Shown here: positions 1 through 11,129 of the stretch, one piece after another
Layout: each line of letters begins with the position of its first letter
Position numbering within the stretch: the stretch's first letter is position 1
From: Nelumbo lutea
Taxonomy: Eukaryota; Streptophyta; Magnoliopsida; Proteales; Nelumbonaceae
NCBI GenBank assembly: GCA_022828595.1
Contig: JAKGHH010000003.1
Span: 60,377,759 to 60,441,758, forward strand
Direction: 5' to 3'
DNA: 64,000 nucleotides
The notes under the pieces: generated by a model
What the model was told of the DNA's origin: nothing
Databases searched by the model: none
The model's input: the letters and a program-made list of their open reading frames with translations, nothing else
Position numbers and translations under genes: made by a program

Positions 1-1010
1 TGGGCCTAAGCCAAAATAACGTAGGCCCAACGTAAAACTCAGATTGGCTTGGGTTGAAGGCCTTGGATAGCCTAAGCCCTCCTGGCATTATATGATATGT
101 GTGCTTATAATATGTGTATATTACGTGTTTATTACGTGTTTATGATGTGTATGTATGTCTGTAAGTTACATATATATGGCCATCATGATGTAAACTCTAA
201 AGTGTATCTAATTATTTACAAGATGTATATGGTGAGTCTAAATTCATATCCATGCACAAGCAAATACAATATACACATGCGTTTTATTTATGTAGAAATA
301 ATTTTTTAATTGTATATATTATATATGAATGCATACATGTATAAAATGTGTAATAAATGCATTTGTTAATATCATTTGTACGTATTTCCGTTTTATATAT
401 TTTTTTCTTTTTTAGGCTACACAACAGGGGTAACCCATACCCCTCCCTTAACCCCACCTGCCCTAGTGGCAGCAGGATTTGATTCAATGTCTCTACTCCA
501 GCGAGTCAGAGATTCAACAATTGAACCACCATCAGTTGATTATTTCTATTTTACTTTACTCTTAAGTTGAGTTACAAAGCCTGCAAAAAGGTAGATGTAT
601 AAAATATACGGAGAAGGTCAAACAGGCCCAATGCAGATTTCTGATTTCCATTGTAGAGTTATAAACATTCAAAAGGTCAAAAATTCACATTCTAATGCAC
701 CCATAACCGCCTGTGAATTAGCATCAATTCCGACTTGGCACCTACCCCAAATGTACTTTGAACCTACAAATTCTGACCCTGGGCTGAATCGTCATTCTCC
801 CTAAAACATATTCAAAAATCCTTTCAAACCCAACTTAATACTTTATCCACCGAAGCCTAAATAAGACTGGCCTAAACTGCCTTAAACTCAAGATGGGCCT
901 GGGTTCGTAAAGTCATACTTGGCCTTGAATTGGACTAGGCCCGAGCCTGACATCTAAGTTTTAGGGTTGAGCTAGGTTAAAACTCACTCCCACTCAACTA
1001 GTCTAAGTTG
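1..1010. repeat. Remnant of GC-rich 'aggcccagcc'-type non-autonomous repeat
   Basis: Both ends of this stretch (about 1-85 and 860-1000) are rich in short gggcct/aggccc words, separated by AT-rich DNA. The right part resembles the repeat at 61045-61470, sharing a 'ttagggttg..taggtt' tail. This is the layout of hAT-like MITEs with self-complementary GC-rich arms, but no clean termini or target duplication can be seen and the left end leaves the window. No credible gene is present. Confidence 0.35.
398..540 (-). repeat. Possible tRNA-derived SINE
   Basis: Read on the minus strand, this begins with a tRNA-like ggtggttcaattgttgaatc segment. A degenerate B-box-like ttgaatcaaatcc follows about 50 bases later, then a unique body, and an A-rich tail (taaaaaagaaaaaaa, plus-strand 398-417). 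That order is typical of plant tRNA SINEs. No target duplication was found and the A box is poor, so this is tentative. Confidence 0.35.
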
Positions 1011-1117
1011 CATCCCATTTTCCCTTTTGGTGTTGATATGTGGATTTACCAATTAAAAAGTTCTTTGTTGTTTGTATAATGCGGTCAGTGTCAAGTCTCA
1101 TTTTATAAGATGAATAC

Positions 1118-1997
1118 TGATGTTGCGTGATCTGGTTCTCCCTGTTGGAGGACAGTTCGGATGTTAGATTGGTGAGGTCGCTAAGTCAAGCTACAAGAGA
1201 ATAGTATTAGAGTACCCAGGTTGTTTTACTCGGGGTCGGTACTCTGATGCTTAAGTCAAGGAAGAATTATTGTGAGAGCTAGAATGCTTGAGAGTTGTGT
1301 ACCTTTTCTAATCAATGGAACACCTTTATATAGGCGTAGGTTGTCGTGGGTTTCATGCTGCACGCCTGAGATCTCCAAGGGGACGTGGTTTATCGACACA
1401 CCTCGCTCAGAAGTGGTTTCCACGTAAAGCGATAAAACTGACACGGTTGCCTCAAAAGCGGGTGGGGTGGGACTTAGCTCTGTTGACGGGGCGACGTAAT
1501 CCCAAAAGATTCGGAGACAATAACCCACTCATGATGGGGGTTGGCCACAACGTCATGTAGGTTGTTAATCGCGCTTCATCCAGGTCAGAGATGGGAGGTC
1601 GACCCTCATTTTGAGGTCCCTAGCTTGATCCTGCGATAGCCAACTTGGTCCTGAGATGACTGACCTACCTACACCTGGTCTTGAGATGGCCGACCTGGTC
1701 CTAGGCTAGCTGGTTGACCTGGTCCTAAGATGGCCGACCTAATCTTGGGCTGGCCGACTTGGTCCTGAGTTGGCTAACCTGGTCCTGGGCTAGCTGACCT
1801 GGTCCTGAGATGGCCGACCTAGTCCTAAGCTGGCCAACCCAGTCTAGGCTAGCTAACCTACTCTTGAGCTAAATGACCTAGCTTTGGGCTGAGGTGCCTA
1901 CAAACTGGCCTTGCCTATGTGGCACCAAGGTGTTAAGCAACATTTTAGGATCATCATGTGGCACAATGTCATTGGAGGGCCAAATCGCCCCTCATCA
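1118..1997 (-). repeat. LTR of the LARD-like element (3' LTR)
   Basis: 880-bp long terminal repeat paired with 3019-3883. It contains a run of about 20-22-bp sub-repeats with the core 'gacctggtcctg' (about 1640-1880). On the minus strand it opens TGATGAGGGGC, like other plant gypsy LTRs. Confidence 0.85.
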
Positions 1998-2624
1998 ATT
2001 GGCCCCACTCTCGAAGTGAGTTCTGTTGGTTCATGGTGTTGACCTTGTTTGCTCACCCGAGTTGGAAGAGTCTAAGCGTTGAATGCGAAACTACGTAAGA
2101 CATCACCATCTTGACCACCGGGGCACAAGAACGAACTCATCAACATGAGGAGAGGTGGAGTGAGTCCTTTGAGGGCATTCGTCGAGCTAGGGATGTAGTC
2201 ATCGAGGAGTTCCGTTCACCCAAGCACCTCAAGAGAGGAGTTTCTCGTGCCCACCCTCAAGAAGGGCTTCACTATGCCATTGCTTCCTTAGGTCACTCCA
2301 CTCATAGGCTTCTACGCAGTGTCCCTCAAGCCAATCCTCGAAGGGATGGCCGACGAGGTTGTTGCGGAGCCTGAAACCAAGGTGGAGGATAGCGGAGAGA
2401 ATGATGAGAATGATGTCAATGAGGGAGCCTTAATGCTAAATGCATTTTGGCTTCCCATTCGTAGATTTTCGCCAAAGTGTGTGTATCATGAGTCAGGTCA
2501 AGTTGGCGGAATCAGGTTGCCTCTTACGCAGGCTTGACCATGCCAAAATTTGAATAGGCCAATTTGCTCTTAGCACCTCAGCCTATACACACCTCATCAC
2601 CTCAGTATGGCTAACCTACTATGG

Positions 2625-2813
2625 TGGTTCCATAGTCTGTTGGTCATCGACTCCCATGGGAACCATGGAGGGTTCGACTTGCAGGGGTGGCTCCACAATC
2701 TATTGGCTGTCAACTCCCATGTGAACCTTGGAGGGCTCGACCCGCAGGGGCGGCTTCATAGTTTGTTGGCCATCAACTCTCACGGAGAGCATTAAGGGCT
2801 CGACCCATGGGGC
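2625..2813. repeat. Three 63-bp tandem repeats inside the LARD-like element
   Basis: Units start at 2625, 2688 and 2751 with an exact 63-bp period; the third is more diverged. The period is a multiple of three. On the plus strand the first two units are open and translate to a repeated 21-residue pattern, while the third has an in-frame stop. The plus strand is antisense to the element, so the open frame is probably incidental. Confidence 0.8.
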
Positions 2814-3018
2814 AACCCACTATCAGGGTTGGGAGATTCTATGCGAGTGAGACTATTGGAACTTGTCCGGACTGGTGATTCTTATTCTGCCCCCTGCGGG
2901 GGTTCCTTCGATCCATGCATTGTTATTGTTGTTTTCCTTGGTTGATGTCATTTCTTAACGCTTAATGGGTTGGTCAGAACTTGGCTTTAATGTAGGGGTT
3001 CCCATAGATGGTGCCAAT

Positions 3019-3883
3019 TGATGTTGTGTGATCTGGTGCTCTCTACTAGAGGTCAGGATGTCAGGTTGGTGAGGTCGCCTGGTTGAGTTGCAAGAGAATA
3101 GTCTCAAAGTACCCAAGTTGCTTTAGTCAAGGTGGGCACTCCGATGCTTAAGTTAGCGAAGAGTTGTTGTGAGAGCTAGAAAGCGAGAGAGCTATAATTC
3201 TTGAGAGTTAAATCATGCATACCTTCTCTAATCAATGGGACACCTTTATATAGGCACAGGTTGCTATGGGCTTCACACTATACAATCGGAATCTCTGGGG
3301 GGATGTGGGTTATCGGCCCACCTCACTTAGAAGCGATTTCCACATAAGTGATAGAAGTCACCCGGTTGCATCCAAAGCGGGTTGGGCGAGAGTTAGCTTA
3401 ATCGATGGGGCAACATGATCCTAGACGATTCAAAGATGACAGCTCACTCATGATGGGGGTCGGCCACCACGTCGTGTAGGTCGCCAACCACGCTTCAGTC
3501 AGGTCGGAGATGAGAGATCACCTCATTCCAAGGTCCCTAGCTTGATCCTACGATGGTCGACCTACCTACACTTGGAACTAGGATGGCCAACCTCGTCCTA
3601 GGATGGATGACCTGGTCTTGAGATAGTCAACCTGGTCCTAGGCTGGCCAACCTGGTCCTGAGATGGTCAACTTGGTCCTAGGCTGGCGAACTTGATATTA
3701 AGATGGCCAACCTGATCCTATGCTGGCTAACCTGGTCTTGGGTTGGCCGACCTGGTCCTGAGCTAGCCGAGGTGCCTACAAACCAGTCTTATGTATGTAG
3801 CATTGAGGTATTAAGCAGTGGTTCAGGATTGCCACGTGGCATACTATCACTGGAGGGCAAAAGGACCAAATTGCCCCTCATCA
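3019..3883 (-). repeat. LTR of the LARD-like element (5' LTR)
   Basis: 865-bp partner of 1118-1997, next to the primer-binding-like site at 2995-3018. It has the same about 20-bp sub-repeat field at roughly 3550-3785. Confidence 0.85.
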
Positions 3884-3974
3884 AATACATTATAACATAT
3901 TCCTTTTTTTCCTCTTATTTATTATTTTCTCTTTTTTTTTTGTTATTTGAGTAGTTGCTTTTTGTTGCAAAAAG

Positions 3975-6682
3975 GATGTTGAATATGAAATCATGGATAA
4001 GAAGAAAGAAATTCGTGGATCAACAGCTGCAAGAAAAGGTCGTGCTGCAGAAGTCCACAATCTTTCAGAGAGGGTATGTTTATTCTTCGTATATATTGTT
4101 ATTTACATGGTAATGGAATTGATTTCCCTGGTGTGAATAAATAATATTCATTCTGTTATTATAAGTTTATAACGCAGAGACGTCGAGATAGGATAAATGA
4201 GAAGATGAAGGCATTGCAAGAACTCATACCCCGATGCAACAAGGTTATACTTATGTACAGTAGAGACAATTATGTAAATTGGAAGTTGCACATCTTATTT
4301 CTAACTTTCCTATTCCGAATTTCAGTCAGACAAGGCTTCAATGCTGGATGAGGCAATTGAGTATTTGAAATCACTTCAGTTACAAGTGCAGGTATGTGTG
4401 TGTTCTCCTCATTCGCGCACACGCAAACACACACCACAAACAAGCAATGTACCCCACGAGAAATGCTCCAATTGGTTAGTTAGTCGGATTCTGAACATCT
4501 ATACTTATGCTGTTCTTCGTGAAATTAATATAAACCAGTATGATGCCCTGTATGAATTTGTATATGCATCATTATATTTGTTAGATAATAAACATCTATT
4601 TAGGTAAATCATGTAACAGTTTAAGCTTTTTATGTTAAACAATTCCTTAAGGTAGTGTTGATCAAGTGGTTTGGTGTTCGATTCTTGTGGCTCCACTATA
4701 ATTAATTAAATTTCAACAAAATATATAATGTATGGGTGGACCAGTACTTGTCCATGCTGTATTTTAAAGAATAAATTAATATATACCTCACCTGATAGTT
4801 TAACCTTTTATGTTGAACTTTACTGGATATATGCTACATGTTTTGCAAACATAAATTTCATGTTATCACTGCCATAATCTCGTAACATTACTAAAATTAG
4901 GGCATTCGTTTTTTATCAGTAAGTAGTAACTGAAAAAGTTGGGTGCTGTCACCACTGGCTCCTGGCTAAAATCAACAGATAACGTTTCTTCATAGAAATA
5001 ACCGTATAAGAGGATCCTGGGATACAATAACGGATACATATCATCTGGAGTCATGTGAATATTCTGCAAGCTGCTGCAACAATTACAGTATCTCCTCTTC
5101 AGAAAAAATAAATAAAAAATAAAATAAAAATTACATTTTCTCTTAGTGGAGGGGAACATTGTTTCATGAGTCCTCGTTATATCTTGTTAGGATCTCTAAT
5201 GTGTCATCCTAGTATCCAAATCATTTCTTTCTTTAATTATTTGTCAGAAAATTTTGTGATCAAATTCTTCTCAGATTTTGCCAGTTTCCTAATGAGTACT
5301 GACGCCATTCCCCTTTTGATATATGTTACATATCTTCTTTGAAATTTTGATCATCCAATTTTCTTATTGTCTCGTAGTTATACCTGCATGATTTATGGAA
5401 GAAATTATGACTTAGCCAATGTCTGCAGATGATGTCCATGGGATGTGGCATGGTCCCTATGATGTTTCCTGGTGTCCAGCAATATATGCCAACGATAGGG
5501 ATGGGAATGGGTATGGGCATGGATATGGGTATAGGGATGGGGATGGGCATGAGTCGACCAGTGCTGCCATTCCACTCGGTTTTAGCTGGTTCAGGCATGC
5601 CTACACCAACTGCAGCAGCTCATCTGGGTCCGAGGCTCCCTATGCCAGCATTTCATTTACCGCCTGTTCCTACTGTTGGCCCATCCAGAGGACAAGCAAC
5701 CAACCAGTCAGACCCTGCATCAAACTCAACTGGCATGCAGAATCCCAGCCAGATGCTATTTCCCAACTTCCCTGACCCCTATCAACACTATTTTGGTCTC
5801 CACCAGATGCAAGTACCACCAACCTCAGGTTTGCTTATCATTGAATTAGGATTTATTACTTTTATAACAGACGAGACTGGATCTGTTCCTCACACCTCTA
5901 GTGCCTCACTGGCGCTTCGCACTCACATCCTACCATGCATTGAGAATATCTCCCATACTTATTAGTAAATATTCATGGGAGATATTTCCAATACATGGTA
6001 AATGTGCGAGTGAGACGCCCATTTGTGAGGAGCAGATCCCGTCACATAACAGACCTGCCCTGAGCTAATATATCGTCTCCATATCAGCACATTTGAGAAC
6101 ATGCAAACACACACATAACTTGTCGCTCTCTCACATATGGACCAAGAAAAGATAACGAAAGAAATTTCCTAATACAAAACCGCGAGTGCTAATATCTCCA
6201 TATTAACCCTTGCAGAGTCGAGCCACGATCGAGCCAAACACCAGCAAGGGAATTGAAACTCCTGAAAACCACCAATCTGGTAGGTTGTTTGATCTCTAAT
6301 GACTGTCTATTTGGTTTGTTCCTTTAATTGACTTCTATAAAAGCAACAGTAAAACAAAAGCGCAACGTTATGGGAAAGAAAAAAGATAGAGGGGGAACAA
6401 CCAACCTCCTGGTATCTTGAACATCTGAGCAAGAAATCAACTTTTCCATCAAATGTCAGTAATTACTATTTCTACTTAACCTTACCAACCAGATATTAGC
6501 ATATTACATATTAATTGCAATCTTCCAGAGTAGAATCATCATCCATGCAATAGGTTCCAATGACCCAATGACTAGATATGATTACCATAGCTTGGTAAAT
6601 TTTGCGTCTTGAGTGCAGCACTACTGGGCCAAGATGAATCATTAATTCATTATTTTAAGTTACTTCGTTCATTGCAGGTTGA
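3975..6682 (+). CDS. PIF1: PIF1-like phytochrome-interacting bHLH transcription factor, 3' exons
   Basis: Nuclear bHLH factors of this family bind E-/G-box DNA as dimers and are inactivated by light-activated phytochrome. Visible exons: 3975-4073, 4178-4243, 4326-4391, 5429-5828, 6216-6279 and 6678-6682. The first three encode an intact bHLH: basic region [20 protein letters not shown] with the His-Glu-Arg contact residues, first helix MKALQELIP, loop, then second helix [20 protein letters not shown]. Each is phase 0 with GT-AG borders. The 400-bp exon encodes the Met/Gly/Pro-rich family tail (MMSMGCGM, a GMGMGM run, [19 protein letters not shown]). The last residues ENHQSG and the stop (6680-6682) match family C termini across the final intron. 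The tail exons do not join in frame with the obvious donor: 5429-5828 leaves one extra base, giving a stop at 6254-6256. A weaker donor after 5812 (CAA|gtacca) would restore the frame. The N-terminal phytochrome-binding region is not in view. PIF1 rather than PIF3 or PIF4 is inferred from tail resemblance. Confidence 0.85.
5871..6045. mobile_element. Foldback MITE in a bHLH intron
   Basis: About 175 bp that folds almost end to end: left arm ggatctgttcctcaca pairs with right arm tgtgaggagcagatcc. The centre forms a second stem, gagaatatctcccat...atgggagatatt. It is flanked by ATAACAG at 5864-5870 and 6046-6052 (8 bp if one mismatch is allowed), which suggests a hAT-type insertion. It lies wholly within the intron 5829-6215. 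A similar central stem occurs in the foldback near 19.4 kb. Confidence 0.7.
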
Positions 6683-7002
6683 AATGTTGAGCAGATTGAT
6701 TAGAGAAACGTTCTGCCTACCAAATTTTGTGGATAACGTACCAGAGCATTGAGCACCTCCTGAGTACACAGCCTGAGCATCCACCCCTAACTGACTAAAC
6801 TATAGTTGCAGCTAACTTGTAAATATTACTGGCAAAAAGAATCTTGTAATTATTAAGTACCCGGTAAAGTGTCACTTTCTCCATCCATATTACTATTTAC
6901 TAATTGAAAGGAACATGCATTTGTGAGAGGAGAAAGGGAAAAAAATAGTATTTTTGGTAACAAGGTGTCAATTGGCTATTTCGTAAGGTCTTGTTGCTTG
7001 TA
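6683..7002 (+). other. 3' UTR and downstream flank of the bHLH gene
   Basis: Sequence after the stop codon at 6680-6682, non-coding and AT-rich. The UTR end cannot be placed. It must lie before or near the LTR fragment starting at 7003. Confidence 0.5.
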
Positions 7003-7250
7003 ATTGTTGGAAAATATGAAGAAATATGGCTGTAACAATAAATTAAGAAACCAGATTTTCAAACAACAGATAGATCTGAATTGTAGAAGATATATGTGAT
7101 AGCTGAGTCATGGTTATGTGTTTGTTCCTTGGAACCAATTTTGTCGCCTCTCGGAATATGTACCACTGGAGCTCATATTTCCTATTAACTTTTCCTACCC
7201 ACCCACTCTCTATCTGAAGTGAATAGGAGTCACACATTTCTTAATTCATA
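7003..7250. repeat. Copia LTR fragment
   Basis: Begins TGTTGGAAAATATGAAG and aligns well with the start of the repeat at 38040 (shared words include aaatatgaag, taacaataa, ttcaaacaaca and agatatatgt). It is therefore a solo or truncated LTR of the copia family whose remnants lie at 20-22 and 36.5-38.5 kb. No coding DNA is attached. Confidence 0.6.
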
Positions 7251-7264
7251 ATAGAGATGTGTGG

Positions 7265-7475
7265 TAGAAAATCCTAGTGGTTCCACTGTTTTGAAAATCA
7301 AACTAGACTGGACGGTTAAACAGTTCAACTTGAGAACCGGTCAGGGGTCTGGGTCCGATTTTGGATTGGACTGTCATTTTTGAAAAACCGTTAAAATTGT
7401 CAAAGAACCACTGACCCAAGTGGTTGAACTGTTAAACTGTTTGACCCGGCCCAGCCAGCTGTTTCTGGGTCTTGT
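7265..7475. repeat. MITE-like dispersed repeat
   Basis: Rich in self-complementary words around 'aaccggtc', 'gttgaactgttaaac' and 'gacccg'. The same style of sequence occurs at 20779-21040, where it interrupts copia RNase H, and in shorter form near 24920-25010. Exact ends not determined. Confidence 0.45.
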
Positions 7476-7509
7476 TTTTTATTTTTTACAATTAAATAAA
7501 AATAAAAAA

Positions 7510-8303
7510 GGGGAAATGACTATGAGCTCCCCTTCAGAAAAAGAAAATCCCCCTACTTCTTTACCATTAAAACCAGCACGTTGAAACCCAGTGTTGAAAT
7601 CAAAATACCACTGAGCCCCCTATGTCATACTCGTTCAAATTTTTGTTTTTTACAAAAATACCTATAAAACCCATACTCCTCTACCGTATACTCTATGCGT
7701 TTCATGAAATCAGCTCCAGGAATTCAGTAGTTGAGGTTTCTCGTTTATATTATTCAAAAGCGTGATTTCACTTGAACTAATGTAACTGTTGAGATTTTGA
7801 ACATACAAAATTGGTTCTTTTTTCTGAAACAAATCAATTGCTAAATGGCCTTACCGATCTAGGATGATAACCAGTTCCATACAGTCTTAGATGTTCTCAT
7901 AGCCATCTAAATGACCTTACTAAAATATGGTTGGTTCTTATAATATCAATTCCATAAGAAAGCATTACCGAGTATTTAGGAACCGGCTACTGCATGTTAC
8001 CCATTTTCTTAAGACCCGTTCCATACAAAGGCATTATCGAGAGGTCTGTGTTCACATCACTGTTTATAATTTTATATTTAATGGTCTAAACACGGTTAGT
8101 AAAGTTTTATGCATTACTATAACTTGGGTAGGGGTATCATTAATGGCATTAAAAATTCGATTTTGAGTTTAATATTTGATATAATTGAATTCGAATAATT
8201 TAAATATCATAATTGATTGAATTCAGATATTACTTTTTTTCAATTCAATAAATATTTTAATTCGACTGATTATTTAATTTTTATATATAATACATAAAAT
8301 ATT
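7510..8303. repeat. Outer terminal inverted repeat, left arm
   Basis: Inverted copy of about 17830-18376, with shared words such as agctccaggaattcagtag, cttaccgatctaggatgat and atgcattactataacttggg. Diverged by substitutions and small indels. No open gene. Confidence 0.75.
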
Positions 8304-8720
8304 TAAACATTTTATATCATTTATATATAATACTTAATTTATATACCTTATATACTTTATATAAAGAAAATATTTATTTTATATATTTATTATTTACCTA
8401 AAATAATAAATAGGTGGAATTCGAATTCAATAAACTATTTGAATATTTAATTGAATTTGAATTCTCCAAGACTTGGGTATCATCTTGTAGGGGTTGAAAT
8501 GGAAATTTGTTTAAGAGATGGCAGAAATGCTCTCATACCTAAGGCCATCAACAGGTTAGGTCCAAGTAGAATCAGAACTGACCCAACAAGAAACATTAAG
8601 GACCCATAACTAAACTAGACCCAATAGAGTCTATAATTTTAGATCTATAATCGGATCGACCGGTCCTCGAGACAATCAAATCTAACCCAATGGACCCAAT
8701 TATAATAAACCTACTAACAG

Positions 8721-8723
<3 letters not shown>

Positions 8724-8757
<34 letters not shown>
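8724..8757. repeat. (AT)n microsatellite
   Basis: Nearly pure TA dinucleotide run of about 34 bp at the edge of the foldback spacer. Confidence 0.9.
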
Positions 8758-8759
<2 letters not shown>

Positions 8760-9606
8760 ATTTTTGGCTCTCACAACCCTTGAACTTTGAAAAATGACCA
8801 ATTTCAACCCAAAAACATATAAAGGGCCATTTTCAACCCCATACTTTGGAGGAAAGCAACCCTAGGCAAAAAAGGTAGCGTTTGAAAAGATGTTGGCAGA
8901 TCCGTTAAACAATGTTTTGTGGCACTACTAAAGTTTGAAAAAAATCACTTTGACGCTAAAGTTTGAAAAACATGGGGCCAATTTCAAGGTCTAATTAAAT
9001 GACCGTAAAGTGTTTAATTAATTTTATTAAGTTAATTAATTAAATTATACTAATTAAGATAAATAAAGCTAATCAATCTAAATGAGTAATTAAGCCAATT
9101 AAGATAATATAAAAGGGTCCAACTATGATATGGAAAACAATATCATATCTAAAACTTCTAATATTGCCACGTATACTGCAGTTACCGGATTTATTTAAGT
9201 AACCAGTAATTATTATTTTTATATATTAATTAAAATTTAAAACATTCTTTAACCGAATCCTCCGTTACCCATTCTTTAACCGAATCCTCCGTTACCCATT
9301 CTTATCTTCTTCCAGTTCCCTCTTCTGTTCGAACTTCTCCCTCTTCTGTTCACATCTCTTTTCTTCTTCTAAAGGAATTTACCCCTGCAAATCTTTGTTT
9401 GAATGCTGTCAGTGGCCCCACAGACAGCATTCTTTGTTTGAATGTTGTTAGTAGGTTTATTGTAATTGGGTCCATTGGGTTAGATTTGATTGTTTCGAGG
9501 ACCAGTCGATTCAATTATAGATCTAAAATTACAGACTCTATTGGGTCTAGTTTAGTTTTGGGTCCTTAAGATTTCTTGTTGGGTAAGTTCTGATTCTACT
9601 TGGACC

Positions 9607-10087
9607 TAGGGGTGGATTTGAGCCGAGCCGAGCCGAATAGTTTCAGGCTTGAGCTTGGCTCGAAACTATTCTATAAGGCTCGAGCTCGGTTCGAGCCAGA
9701 ACCTTGAGCTCGAGCTCGTCTCAAGTCAAAAGTTCATAAGCTTGAGCTCAACTCATTTTATATTCTATAAAAATATTTAGAAAAAATGTTTTAAAAAAAT
9801 AAAAATCATATAATTTTTTTATTTTATATTTAAAAAATTAAGAATTATAATAAATAATAATTATAATAATTTTATTACATATATTATTTTCTATATTTTT
9901 ATTATATTATATTATATTATATTATATATATATATATTTGAGTTGGCTCGCGAGCCTCACGAGCCGAGCTCCAATAGGCTCGAGCTTGGCTCGTTTAATA
10001 ATCGAGCCACTGAATTGGGCTCGAGCTTGACTGAAACCAAGCCGAGCTCAAGCAGCTCATGAAAAGCTTGGCTCGTTGCCACCCCTA
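9607..10087. mobile_element. hAT MITE
   Basis: 481 bp with terminal inverted repeats TAGGGGTGG... and ...CCACCCCTA. Inner arms are rich in 'gagccgagc' and its complement, around an AT-rich middle. The flanks CTTGGACC (9599-9606) and CTTAGACC (10088-10095) are an 8-bp target duplication with one change, the hAT signature. It interrupts one arm of the foldback: the uninterrupted arm at about 8565-8575 shows the empty-site sequence as ggtccaagta in inverse. Confidence 0.85.
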
Positions 10088-10713
10088 CTTAGACCTAACT
10101 TGTTGATAGCCTTAGGTATAAGAGCATTTCTGCCATCTCTTAAACAAATTTCCATTTCAACCACAACAAGATGATACCCAAGTCTTGGGGTGTAAAAAGA
10201 TCAAATTTGAATCGAATCAAGAAATATCTAAATTGAATTTGTTATGGATATTAAAAATCAATGTTTGAATTCAAATTTGATTAAATATTCAAATAGTTTA
10301 TTGAATTCGAATTCCACCTATTAATTATTTTAGGTAAATAATAAACACATAAAATAGTCTTCAGCCAACTCCCCCTTAGAAATCGAAATTTCGATTTGGA
10401 ACGTACCGAAATCGAAACCCATGCCAGCCCCAACCAACAAATTTGAAATTTGTTTCGGCTCCTCCCCCCATTTCGAATTTACAAAGTCTTCTCCATTTCA
10501 AATTTACAGCGTCTTCCTTATTTTGAAAATTTTAAGAGTCATTTAATCACCCGAGTTCTTCATCTCTAATCACCAGAGCTTCCCCATTTCGAAATTTCTT
10601 AGAGTCGTTTCTCTTCTAGTGTTTGCCATTTCATCACCGAAGCTTCATCTCTACCTACATTCGTCGTTTCTCTACTAGTGTTTGAAATTTTAAGTGATGT
10701 ATGTTTTGTGCAG

Positions 10714-10816
10714 TGGTAGCGATTGTGCGGTATTTGTGATGAAGTGCATGGATTGCATTGCCCGGGGCTCAGATTTTGACTTTGATTTAGTGAGTACACT
10801 TGAATTCCATTTGTAA
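10714..10816 (+). pseudogene. Ulp1/C48 cysteine protease fragment, left MULE arm
   Basis: After a splice-acceptor-like tttgtgcag the frame reads GSDCAVFVMKCMDCIARG. This matches the catalytic-Cys block of SUMO-type Ulp1 proteases (usually DCGVFVxKxxxxIARG). The Cys is present but the following Gly is Ala. A stop follows at 10814-10816. Only the last catalytic motif is recognisable, with no His/Asp part, so it is a captured fragment and not an active protease. The inverse arm has a partner copy. Confidence 0.65.
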
Positions 10817-11129
10817 GCTCATACCTAAATGACTCATGTTAATACTAACATATAGTACCTTTATTGTTGGGAATTATCAATGTTATTAGGTGGCAGATAT
10901 GGGCTAAACTCATCCAGAACCATATCCCATGAATTGCACATGTTATGAAGATGATTGAAAACCTTTTTATTTTTACTTTCTCTCATTTTACCAGTGTAAG
11001 CATATATTAACAATGTAAATTATTGTACAGATTTAATGATTGAGCAGTTCTAACGATGTAAATTTATAGATGAATCGCTTAAAGGCATGCAAAATTTCTT
11101 TTTAATATTGTCTGGTGAAAACCTTATCT

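Larger units (their letters stand above)
1118..3883 (-). mobile_element. Non-autonomous LTR retrotransposon (LARD/TRIM-like)
   Basis: Two direct repeats (1118-1997 and 3019-3883) flank only about 1.0 kb of internal DNA. Both start TGATGTTG and end in CCTCATCA. A perfect 5-bp target duplication, AATAC, lies at 1113-1117 and 3884-3888. Orientation is minus: the reverse complement of 2995-3018 reads attggcaccatctatggg, the same primer-binding-type sequence that follows the left LTR of the gypsy element at 27058. The purine-rich tract gagagtgggg lies (reverse complemented) just inside 1998. No gag or pol domain can be recognised inside, so it must have moved using proteins from a gypsy relative. 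The LTRs have clearly diverged (roughly 80-85 % by eye), so it is not recent. It ends 91 bp before the bHLH exon at 3975, so it lies in that gene's intron if the upstream exons are further left. Confidence 0.85.
8304..10515. mobile_element. Foldback insertion in the left MULE arm
   Basis: This block has no counterpart in the right arm, where the flanking segments are adjacent. It folds on itself: 8383-8723 is the inverse of 9446-10350 (shared words include taggtggaattcgaattc, cttgggtatcatcttg, and ggacccaattataat against attgtaattgggtcc). The spacer 8724-9445 is AT-rich. It carries an (AT)n run at 8724-8757 and two 27-bp direct repeats at 9244-9270 and 9271-9297. The right half is split by a hAT MITE at 9607-10087. 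Outer limits are approximate. Confidence 0.6.

Noticed and set aside
2111..2795. Plus-strand open frames inside the LARD-like element as genes
   Set aside because: The element reads on the minus strand, the frames match no retroelement protein, and the 63-bp repeats explain the last one.
4650..4705. tRNA-like words (gatcaagtgg ... gtgttcgattcttg) in a bHLH intron
   Set aside because: The A- and B-box-like pieces are too close together and no cloverleaf can be formed. At best an old SINE scrap.
5419..5775. 118-codon open frame overlapping the bHLH tail exon
   Set aside because: It is the alternative frame of a Met/Gly-repeat-rich exon; the family-matching frame starts at 5429.
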